From: JAGLYP01 sp034659435
Lineage (GTDB): Bacteria; Patescibacteriota; Patescibacteriia; Patescibacteriales; UBA12075
DNA: 19,887 bases
Direction: 5' to 3'
NCBI GenBank assembly: GCA_034659435.1
Contig: JAYEHJ010000034.1
Location: 1-19,887 of the forward strand
Shown here one piece after another: positions 13,955 to 19,887 of the stretch. Within the stretch, counting starts at the first letter, position 1, and the number at the start of each line of letters is the position of its first letter. Both the position numbers and the translations under genes were made by a program. The notes under the pieces were generated by a model. The model was not told the DNA's origin. It made no database searches and saw only the letters and a list, made by a program, of their open reading frames with translations.

Positions 13955-15322
13955 TTAATATCTTAATGTTTTATTCAGTTCCATTATCAACAAAAACTCT
14001 TCCTTGTTCAAACAATCTTCTCCTTTTTCTTGCCTGCTGTTTATTATATCATCAATTCCCCGGTTTGCGCTAATGCTTTCTTTGCCGATATCCAAATACA
14101 TTTTATTCAGCTTGCTTTGCCGCCAAGCCTTAATGCCTGACAATCGCTGCGCGTAATTTTCTTCTTCCAAGAATTCAATTTTTTCTGATATTTTTTTTAT
14201 TCGCACGCTTAAATCATCGCTTAAGCGGCGAAAATTAAGCAAATCCATTTCCTTTAACTCATCAATCGGACCAAGCAATTTTGGAGTATGCTTAACATCG
14301 TCCATTCTTGCTTTTCCGCTTTTTACCTTGGGACGCTTCAGGGAGGGTTGCTTTGCAATTTCAAATTTTAATTTAGACGGCTTAAATATCTTTTTTTTAT
14401 CTTCTATTATTTTTCCCGCGCTTTCAATTTTAGTAATTTGTTGCCCGCCCTCCGGCTTATCCTCCATAGCTTTAGCGGAGACGGAAGCTTTAGCAAAATG
14501 GGACTTGTCCCGCGTAGCCTTGGTGAAGTGGGAAAAATCATAATCCATATCCCGAGCGGATTCAATAGCTATTTCTCCTCCTTTGGCAGTCTTATTTTCC
14601 TGTTTTTTTTCTTCTTCAATTCTCTTTTTGTCAACTAAAACCAATATATTATCAGTATAAATCTCGCTAAAAGCCAAACCGCCGGAATTTATATCTTTAA
14701 ACAATGTCTGTTTGGTGTCAACTTTATTTCTAATTCCTTTTAAATACATTGTAATTATCCCGAAAAAGCGCTTGCGCAAATCTTCAGAACTGAAATTCAC
14801 TCCGATTTCTTTAGATACCGCGTTAATAACATTATCATAATTAAGCTGTTTTCTTTTATTTTCCGTATTATCAGTTTTAAAACTTTCCAATTTTTTAGCC
14901 AATCCTTTTACTTCTTCCTCGTCTTCAGTTGAAAAAAAGAAATTTGAGCCTCTTACTTCTGCTTCTTTTTTTCTGTTTTGCGTCCAATCATCTAATTGTT
15001 TGCTGTCATTCCCGCCATTGGCAATATCATCTTGCCTTTCTTCAGCTATTCCCAAATAATCAGCAACAACAAACAAAACATTGCTTTTAAGACCATCAAC
15101 CAAACGTTCAGCTTGCCGCGCGTCCAAATCATGCTCAAACACAAAATACTTGGATAAATCCAAAATAGAAATATCCTTAACCATTATACGCATTATTACA
15201 GCCGCCAAGCTAACGTTGTATTTTTCTTCCAATTCTTTAATCGCGGCCATAACCTCCGGCGCTGAAATTTTCGCCCGCAATTCTTGCGGCAACTGGCTAA
15301 ATTTTTCTAAATAACTCAGCAT
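13955..15322 (-). CDS. T4SS-cluster cytoplasmic protein, shared N-terminal domain (copy 2)
   Basis: The 455-residue protein has no membrane segment and no named family that I recognise. Residues 1-92 (ELEEKYNVSLAAVIMRIMVKD and DLSKYFVFEHDLDARQAERL) align along their length with the start of the preceding 334-residue protein, so they are paralogous domains. Middle segments 155-230 (NYDNVINAVSKEIGVNFSSE, ITMYLKGIRNK) form a second helical domain, and the C-terminal ~110 residues form a third. A 30-residue inserted piece, 264-293 (SHFTKATRDK then SHFAKASVSAKAMEDKPEGG), comes from palindromic repeat DNA and sits in the linker before the basic stretch. Genes like this are common companions of VirB6/PrgI/VirB4 in CPR clusters; the role is unknown. 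Confidence 0.72.
   Translation of the reverse strand: MLSYLEKFSQLPQELRAKISAPEVMAAIKELEEKYNVSLAAVIMRIMVKDISILDLSKYFVFEHDLDARQAERLVDGLKSNVLFVVADYLGIAEERQDDIANGGNDSKQLDDWTQNRKKEAEVRGSNFFFSTEDEEEVKGLAKKLESFKTDNTENKRKQLNYDNVINAVSKEIGVNFSSEDLRKRFFGIITMYLKGIRNKVDTKQTLFKDINSGGLAFSEIYTDNILVLVDKKRIEEEKKQENKTAKGGEIAIESARDMDYDFSHFTKATRDKSHFAKASVSAKAMEDKPEGGQQITKIESAGKIIEDKKKIFKPSKLKFEIAKQPSLKRPKVKSGKARMDDVKHTPKLLGPIDELKEMDLLNFRRLSDDLSVRIKKISEKIEFLEEENYAQRLSGIKAWRQSKLNKMYLDIGKESISANRGIDDIINSRQEKGEDCLNKEEFLLIMELNKTLRY
14444..14533 (-). repeat. In-frame compound palindromic insertion in a T4SS gene
   Basis: Ninety bases encode residues 264-293 of the 455-residue protein. Two repeat modules are visible. One contains GGGAC-AA-GTCCC (near 14502-14513) and is read SHFTKATRDK. 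The other (14454-14477) is read AKAMEDKP and matches the radA insertion at 4749-4772 in 21 of 24 bases. SHFTKA and SHFAKA also repeat within the segment. It is more GC-rich than its surroundings and keeps the frame open. Confidence 0.65.
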
Positions 15323-15328
15323 TATTTT

Positions 15329-16333
15329 TTAATTTAATTTTTTAATCTCATCCTCCACTGCCATTCTTTCCAGGCTGCCGACAGCATATTTATTAGCCTC
15401 AATCTTCAGGCTTTCCAATTTTTTTCTGCTTTCAATTTCCTCTTCAATCGCCAATTGCTCCAATCCGCCCTCGCTAAATTGCTTTTCTTCCTGCTTTAAT
15501 TCTTCAATTTCTTTTTCTTCTTCTGTTTTTGGCGGTCCTATAATTTTTTTATTAATCTCAACATCCAACTCTTTATTAATTGGAATTATTTCCCACCCTT
15601 CACCATCATCACTAGGCATGCTCTCTGGAAAAAATTTAATATTACGATATAATCTTAACAATTTTTGCACTATCAGCTTCTCTTCTTGCGATAAAAGTTT
15701 AGCATTCTTTGATTCGGTAATATATTTAGTCAAGGCTAAATTATTAAACATTCCGCTGCCATAAACTTTAATAAAATCCTGAATCCAATTCCCAATCGTC
15801 GGCGACTGCGACTTGTTATCTAATTCAAATTCTTCGTGAGTTAAAAATTCTCCGTTAAAATATAATGTTTTTTCAATCTCTTCTTTAAACTTGATGTTAC
15901 TACTTAACATATTGAATATACGCGCGTTTACAGCTTCCGAAATAATTAAATTTTCCGAAAATTCCCTAATTATGCCGGTAGCAAATATTTTCAACAAATA
16001 ATCCTTTTCCTCTTTGATTGTCATTGATTTTTGCGGATGAGTATTAATGAAATTTAACCGTTTAAGCAGGGGATTAAAAATTTTCTCACGCAAATCATTA
16101 TTTACTGATTTTGCAATACTAGATTCTAATCCAAACTCAATTTGCAGATATTTTTCTATATCATTAATAAGAATATCTCCGACTACGACAAAAACCACCA
16201 AAGATGTTAACTTTAATTTATATTTATTTTCAATCTTTAACAATTCCGCTGAAATCCAATCACTGTCAACAGTCAAAATTATATTGGCTGGCAAATTCTT
16301 AAATTTTATTAAACTTTCCTCAATATAAGGCAT
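15329..16333 (-). CDS. T4SS-cluster cytoplasmic protein, shared N-terminal domain (copy 1)
   Basis: The 334-residue protein has no signal peptide or membrane helix and is not assigned to a named family. Residues 1-95 (KIENKYKLKLTSLVVFVVVGD, then INDIEKYLQIEFGLESSIA) align with the first 92 residues of the 455-residue protein encoded next, sharing E-KY, D-I-I-D and KY positions. The C-terminal ~65 residues are charged helix holding a short internal duplication: GGLEQLAIEEEI and GSLERMAVEDEI. It starts 11 bases after the VirB6-like gene and ends 6 bases before its paralogue, so the three are co-transcribed and probably translationally coupled. A cytoplasmic scaffold or regulatory role in the secretion machine is inference from context. 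Confidence 0.72.
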   Translation of the reverse strand: MPYIEESLIKFKNLPANIILTVDSDWISAELLKIENKYKLKLTSLVVFVVVGDILINDIEKYLQIEFGLESSIAKSVNNDLREKIFNPLLKRLNFINTHPQKSMTIKEEKDYLLKIFATGIIREFSENLIISEAVNARIFNMLSSNIKFKEEIEKTLYFNGEFLTHEEFELDNKSQSPTIGNWIQDFIKVYGSGMFNNLALTKYITESKNAKLLSQEEKLIVQKLLRLYRNIKFFPESMPSDDGEGWEIIPINKELDVEINKKIIGPPKTEEEKEIEELKQEEKQFSEGGLEQLAIEEEIESRKKLESLKIEANKYAVGSLERMAVEDEIKKLN

Positions 16334-16344
16334 AAAAAAATAAT

Positions 16345-18759
16345 TTATTTATTTCCTATTACGCTAGATTCAAAATCCGCTACTGTTTTATCTCTATCTT
16401 TATGGTCAATATCTTGATGATTAGGTATTGTATTAACAACATTTATAATCGGCTCAAAAGCGCCGATATTATTACCGCTTTTTTTATAAGCCGCCAAACC
16501 TTGCTTAATAGATTTCACAACTAACAATTCTTTATTTTTTGCTTTTTCTCCCTTCATGGCAATTTCTGTAAAAGTTTTTGTCATTTTTTCAATGGCTTCT
16601 TTTGTCGCATCTGTTCCTGCTGATAATTCAGTAAATAACCTTTTTTGAGCAGAAGTTATGCCGCTAGACGAATAAAATTTATTAGCTTCAAAATCGGAAA
16701 CATCAGCGCCATTTTTTAATGCTTTGACTAATTCCTTGGATACTCTCATTTCTTTATTTCCTGCTTGCGCAGCCTCTACGGTTACTCTATTTGGTTGATA
16801 TTTTTCCATTCCTTTGTCAAAAAAGTTTTTACTTTTTTCAATAGAGTTCAGGTTATCATTAAAACGCGCGTCTAACTTTGCTTTGGTCTCCTGATATCTT
16901 TCTTGCACTTCTTCTCTCATCTTTCCGGCATCATCGTCATTGATTCTAGCTCCTTTGGCATCTTTAACTCTTTCTTCATGGTTTGTTCTAAACCTATCCT
17001 TTTCATCATCATATTGTTTATTTATTTCTTTTTCTCTTTTTAAATATTCTGGAGCCGACAACCTCTGACTGAATAAACTTTTTATTTCATCAGCTTTTTT
17101 AACATCAATACGGTCAACATCAGCTTTAAGTATTTTTTCTGATTCTTTAATACGATCACTTGGGTCAAAATTGTTTTTCAATTCTATTACTTCTAGCTCT
17201 TTATTTCTGTCTTTTAACAACTTATCATCTGTTTTCTCCTTTTCCGCTCTTACATCTTCCTTACTGGTCTCTCTTTTATTTTTTCTACTATCCGACCAAT
17301 TCTTTAAAATTCCTCCCATAAAAGTCGTCATCATCGCTCCTCCTGCCGCAATTGCGGCAGGATTTCCCGTCAAAACACCTGCGGTGCCAACTACGCCTTT
17401 AACTGCTCTACCTCTTTTACTATTGGCAAGTTCTTCCACGCCGGCAAAAGTTTCCTCGCTTGACATACCCATTTTTTTCAATGTTTCCAAACGCTTTTTC
17501 TTCTTGTTTTTTCTATTTGTAGTTACTAAATCATTCCGCCAATTTGTTGCTAATTGCCCCATCATTCCTCGTTTTACATTGCCTTTTGCGTCTTTATTTT
17601 TCAACATTTTATTGACAGCCCATGATGACCCTGATACACCGGCCAAACCTGTTCTTCCTGTAAATTTAGCTGCGCCGCTAACTCCTTTTTTACCCAAACT
17701 AACCCCCTTCATCTTCGCCTTATTCGCCAAATTCGCGCCAAAGCTGGCGCCCATGGCGCCAAGAGACATGGTAATCTTCATTGCGCCGATTAAAAGGCCG
17801 ATCGCAAGAACAAAATGCATTACATTTTCACCTTTTCCTATTTTACTAATTGCGGCTTTTGCGGCAACTCCGGATTTAATAATATCAGGATCTAAGGATT
17901 TAAAAGGATTATCACTCGCCACCAATAAGGCCAGCCAAGTAAAAAACGCTAAAACAGGACCGGCAATTAAATATTTAGTAAACTCGCCCCACCACTGCGT
18001 CCAATATTTTCCTCCGCCGGGAACCGCAGTTGATAAAAACGCCAAAGGCGCCAAGATAATCAAAACCCAAAATATTATTACGCGCATTATCAATATTCCC
18101 ATCATCATAATCATTATAAAAAAAGCGATAATCATAAAAAGCAAAGCCAAAAACACTGCGTAAAATATTTCCCAAGTTATATCGCCAAAATCAGCTGCTT
18201 CGCTTAGCGCAAACATTTTGTCAATATTCAACATAGTAACAAAATTACCGCTAGCTCCCGTAAATGCGTTGCTAAAAGTCAGCATTACAATTTGTGAAAT
18301 ATCAATTAAAAAAAGGCAAATTGTTTTGGAAAAATTTATTAAAACCGCCATTATCAATAATTTTGGCAAATATTTTTTCATTGAATAATTTTCCAAACGC
18401 AATATCGTTGCAAAAGCTATCATTAAAAGCACTAAAATAAAAAACATGTTGCATAAATCCCGAACAATTACCCAGCCTGTTTTTACGCCATTTGTTTCAA
18501 ACTCTTGAAATGCAAAAAGTTCATTTACAATCCATATAACAGCAGTTAATACTTTGCCGCAAGCGCTGGCTATGCCCAAAGTAACCCAAGACAAAAATCC
18601 GGCAACAGTATCGCCTTCGTCTTCCGTAGTCGTTTCTTTCGCCGCCGCTACTTCCACTCCCACGCCATCAACCCCAAAAATATTCGCAGGCAACACAAAA
18701 AACACCAAGGCAATCAGTGTAAAAATCAATATTCCTTTTTTTAGTTTTTTGTTTAACAT
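16345..18759 (-). CDS. Polytopic VirB6/TrbL-like T4SS channel protein with long charged tail
   Basis: The 804-residue protein starts with a signal peptide or signal anchor (about 9-28), followed by hydrophobic segments near 54-80, 99-120, 131-158, 196-225, 226-243, 260-282 and 314-332. A WTQWWGEF motif (253-260) between helices and the small-residue-rich GAMGASFGANLANKAK at 334-349 are typical of VirB6/TrbL-type T4SS subunits. Residues ~350-804 are a hydrophilic, very charged, helix-rich tail, probably cytoplasmic, unusually long for the family. Its ATG overlaps the end of the upstream ORF6N gene by 7 bases. A 17-bp-plus palindrome (17341-17362) is read as NPAAIAAGG in the tail region. VirB6 forms the inner-membrane part of the translocation channel. 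Confidence 0.85.
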   Translation of the reverse strand: MLNKKLKKGILIFTLIALVFFVLPANIFGVDGVGVEVAAAKETTTEDEGDTVAGFLSWVTLGIASACGKVLTAVIWIVNELFAFQEFETNGVKTGWVIVRDLCNMFFILVLLMIAFATILRLENYSMKKYLPKLLIMAVLINFSKTICLFLIDISQIVMLTFSNAFTGASGNFVTMLNIDKMFALSEAADFGDITWEIFYAVFLALLFMIIAFFIMIMMMGILIMRVIIFWVLIILAPLAFLSTAVPGGGKYWTQWWGEFTKYLIAGPVLAFFTWLALLVASDNPFKSLDPDIIKSGVAAKAAISKIGKGENVMHFVLAIGLLIGAMKITMSLGAMGASFGANLANKAKMKGVSLGKKGVSGAAKFTGRTGLAGVSGSSWAVNKMLKNKDAKGNVKRGMMGQLATNWRNDLVTTNRKNKKKKRLETLKKMGMSSEETFAGVEELANSKRGRAVKGVVGTAGVLTGNPAAIAAGGAMMTTFMGGILKNWSDSRKNKRETSKEDVRAEKEKTDDKLLKDRNKELEVIELKNNFDPSDRIKESEKILKADVDRIDVKKADEIKSLFSQRLSAPEYLKREKEINKQYDDEKDRFRTNHEERVKDAKGARINDDDAGKMREEVQERYQETKAKLDARFNDNLNSIEKSKNFFDKGMEKYQPNRVTVEAAQAGNKEMRVSKELVKALKNGADVSDFEANKFYSSSGITSAQKRLFTELSAGTDATKEAIEKMTKTFTEIAMKGEKAKNKELLVVKSIKQGLAAYKKSGNNIGAFEPIINVVNTIPNHQDIDHKDRDKTVADFESSVIGNK
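17341..17362. repeat. Perfect 22-bp palindrome inside the VirB6-like gene
   Basis: TCCTGCCGCAA followed directly by its reverse complement TTGCGGCAGGA. It is read in the gene as PAAIAAGG within a small glycine/alanine-rich hydrophobic patch. No spacer separates the arms, so it would form a cruciform rather than a good RNA hairpin. Confidence 0.7.
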
Positions 18760-19469
18760 TTAAACCCAATCTCTTTTACTTTTTTATTTTTATCTTCTTT
18801 CATTAAGATATCTAAAATTTTAAAAATACTAACAATTTTTCTATCATATTTTTGCTCTATTTCCGCAATCTTCATAGGGACTGTCGCCGAACACCGCTTT
18901 GAGCAGAAATTTTCAAATTTTTTGGAAATTTTTTCTAAAAAATTTTTGCTTATGTGGCAATATACGCCCCGTAGGAAGTGCCCTTGGGGTAGGCCAAAAT
19001 TTTTTAGGAAAAATTTACTAAAATTTGGAGATTTATGCCGAAGCGGTGTTCGGCGACAGTCCCTTATAGCTAAACCATCATAAGTTGAAACAAATTTTCT
19101 TATATTTACAAAAATTCGCATAATTGCGATATTTACTTTAATCGCTTTTTTACTTTTTAAAACACTTGAAAGCATAGCGATGCCTTGTTCAGTAAAAGCA
19201 TAAGGCAATTTTCTTAAACCCATTTTTTCTTTATTGGATATCACAATTTGTGATATCCAATTGTCCACTTCCATTTTAGTTAACTTAAACATAAAGTCAT
19301 CGGGAAATCTCTCAATATTTCTCTTTACAGCCTGATTAAGAATTCTTGTTTCAACTCCGTAAAGATTAGCTAAATCCCGATCTAAAATCACTTTTTTACC
19401 CCTGATTAAAAGTATCTTGCTTTCAATAATATCCTGCGATATGATATTTAATTCTTCTATTTTTGCCAT
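18753..19469 (-). CDS. ORF6N-domain (antirepressor-like) protein with in-frame 64-residue insertion
   Basis: Residues 8-105 form a clear ORF6N domain: LIRGKKVILDRDLANLYGVE (21-40), RNIERFPDDFMFKLT (50-64) and LPYAFTEQGIAMLSSVL (88-104). This DNA-binding domain is found in phage antirepressors and is widely scattered in CPR genomes. Normally the helical tail would run VSTYDGLA-MKIAEIEQKYDRKI. Here 64 residues (135-198, IRDCRRTPLR...SKRCSATVP) interrupt it exactly between those parts. They are encoded by a 192-nt foldback element with no stop and no frame change. The domain core is intact, so the protein may still work with an abnormal loop. The last 69 bases are almost identical to those of a second ORF6N gene at the window's right edge. 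The stop overlaps the ATG of the VirB6-like gene. Confidence 0.88.
   Translation of the reverse strand: MAKIEELNIISQDIIESKILLIRGKKVILDRDLANLYGVETRILNQAVKRNIERFPDDFMFKLTKMEVDNWISQIVISNKEKMGLRKLPYAFTEQGIAMLSSVLKSKKAIKVNIAIMRIFVNIRKFVSTYDGLAIRDCRRTPLRHKSPNFSKFFLKNFGLPQGHFLRGVYCHISKNFLEKISKKFENFCSKRCSATVPMKIAEIEQKYDRKIVSIFKILDILMKEDKNKKVKEIGFKC
18876..19067. mobile_element. 192-nt foldback (MITE/RPE-like) element inside the ORF6N gene
   Basis: The perfect 24-bp terminal inverted repeats are 18876-18899 (starting AGGGACTGTCGCC) and 19041-19064. The symmetry continues imperfectly inward, so the arms reach about 18949 and 18993. The ~43-nt centre contains CCCC-gtaggaagtgccctt-GGGG. Joining GCT at 19068-19070 to ATG at 18873-18875 restores an uninterrupted ORF6N tail, which defines a 192-nt insertion (64 codons). 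On the minus strand the flanks are GCTAT-AAGGG and GTCCC-TATG, suggesting a 2-3 bp TA/TAT target duplication. It encodes no transposase, so it would be mobilised in trans if at all. Confidence 0.85.
19233..19261. repeat. 29-nt palindrome inside the ORF6N domain coding region
   Basis: ATTGGATATCACAA and its exact reverse complement flank a single T. It is read NWISQIVISN in the ORF6N domain. That segment corresponds to the usual family position (L-R-SQ-V-TSN), so it is coding sequence rather than an insertion. The perfect symmetry could serve as an operator or be coincidence. Confidence 0.55.
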
Positions 19470-19500
19470 AATTTATTTGCATTGAAATCACGTTATTTAA

Positions 19501-19788
19501 TTATCCGAAAAACATAAATTTCAAAACTTCCCATTTATGCGTTACGGCGTATCCGCCGGCCAAAATAATTAACATAAAAAATAACAATATGCCGGCAACA
19601 GAAAATAAAATAATTTTAGCAACCGGAATTCCGGTTGCTTTTCCAAATTTTAAAGTGGCTGTTCCGATTCCCGGAGCTAAAGACTTAATCGCCATATTCG
19701 CGCCTTTTTCAGCTAAACCGATGTTGGCGCTATTTTTAGACCGGCGCAAACGACCGGAAACGTCATTAAAATTTTTTGTGTTTGGCAT
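19501..19788 (-). CDS. Small single-pass membrane protein of the T4SS cluster
   Basis: The 95-residue protein has a basic, hydrophilic start (MPNTKNFNDVSGRLRRSKNS), a Gly/Ala-rich amphipathic middle (GANMAIKSLAPGIGTATLKFG) and one clear transmembrane helix (about 57-80, IPVAKIILFSVAGILLFFML), then a short end HKWEVLKFMFFG. It is too short and has too few helices for a VirB2/TrbC pilin, which would have two, and I cannot assign it to a family. Its place before the VirB6-like gene on the same strand suggests a small T4SS membrane component. It is wedged between two ORF6N genes: one ends 10 bases before its ATG and the other begins 31 bases after its stop. A perfect 22-bp palindrome (19618-19639) lies in its coding sequence. 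Confidence 0.75.
   Translation of the reverse strand: MPNTKNFNDVSGRLRRSKNSANIGLAEKGANMAIKSLAPGIGTATLKFGKATGIPVAKIILFSVAGILLFFMLIILAGGYAVTHKWEVLKFMFFG
19618..19639. repeat. Perfect 22-bp palindrome inside the 95-residue gene
   Basis: AGCAACCGGAA is followed directly by its reverse complement TTCCGGTTGCT. It is read as ATGIPVA just before the transmembrane helix. It is the same length as, and shares an AATT centre with, the palindrome in the VirB6-like gene. Confidence 0.7.
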
Positions 19789-19797
19789 AAATAATTT

Positions 19798-19887
19798 TTA
19801 ATCATATTTAAACCCAATCTCTTTTACTTTTTTATTTTTATCTTCTTTCATTAAAATATCTAAAATTTTAAAAATCTCTATTATTTT
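19798..19887 (-). CDS. Second ORF6N-family gene, C-terminal end only
   Basis: Twenty-nine codons are visible before the right edge, ending KNKKVKEIGFKYD then TAA. Bases 19807-19875 match 18759-18827, the end of the other ORF6N gene, in 68 of 69 positions, and the proteins share KILDILMKEDKNKKVKEIGFK. It therefore encodes a close paralogue. Its domain, and whether it carries the same insertion, lie outside the window. It ends 10 bases before the ATG of the 95-residue gene. Confidence 0.85.
   Translation of the reverse strand, partial: KIIEIFKILDILMKEDKNKKVKEIGFKYD

Noticed and set aside
17171..18163. Long plus-strand open frame (about 330 codons) opposite the VirB6-like gene
   Set aside because: It is the antisense shadow of a membrane-protein gene, with low-complexity Ser/Phe/Ile sequence, no family signature and no leader; the minus-strand gene has a signal peptide and family motifs.

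Overview
The window comes from an AT-rich bacterial genome. The best fit is a Candidate Phyla Radiation (Patescibacteria, Parcubacteria-like) genome. The reasons are the compact operons, starts that mostly lack a Shine-Dalgarno sequence, a very short four-cysteine ribosomal protein L28, a PrgI / VirB4 / polytopic VirB6-like type IV secretion (T4SS) block, and many short palindromic repeats. TAA and TAG stops are seen and no gene needs UGA read as a sense codon, which argues against the recoded Gracilibacteria/SR1 lineages. The exact lineage is inferred, not proven. Positions 13386-13485 are 100 Ns, a scaffold gap.

Layout. 1-838 (minus): a reduced MazE-like antitoxin running off the edge, then an M50 site-2 protease. 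861-1175 (plus): rpmB with its own promoter, a hairpin leader and a strong terminator; it is the only clear plus-strand gene. 1195-3861 (minus): a Fic-HTH protein, a membrane histidine kinase and a stand-alone receiver, probably one operon, read from a promoter that overlaps a palindromic operator. 3893-5272 (minus): radA. 5338-8613 (minus): an accessory island with one unrecognised soluble protein and two paralogous methyltransferase-like proteins. Three copies of a ~75-80 bp repeat lie at its gene boundaries, two of them as a large inverted repeat between the paralogues. 8709-9173 is non-coding.

9174-19788 (minus) is a T4SS-like operon. In transcription order it holds a 95-aa single-pass membrane protein, a polytopic VirB6/TrbL-like protein with a long charged tail, two cytoplasmic proteins sharing an N-terminal domain, PrgI (VirB3-like, cut by the gap), a TraC-N-like protein, the VirB4 ATPase, a membrane-anchored possible VirB8/NTF2-like protein, and a DsbA-family oxidoreductase. 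VirB4 would power the channel, PrgI and VirB6 would sit in the membrane, and the DsbA-like protein would form disulfides outside the membrane. No VirD4 coupling protein or relaxase is visible, so DNA uptake or protein export is as plausible as conjugation. Two ORF6N-domain genes with nearly identical 3' ends interrupt this operon.

The most unusual signal is the density of palindromic elements, several of them inside reading frames. A 192-nt foldback element sits in frame and without a stop in an ORF6N gene. A related 24-nt palindromic sequence is read in the same frame in RadA and in a T4SS protein. There is also an 83-bp foldback between two T4SS genes and several perfect palindromes within genes. 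The repeats around the methyltransferase-like genes resemble a cassette arrangement and are the best candidate for an undescribed mobile system.
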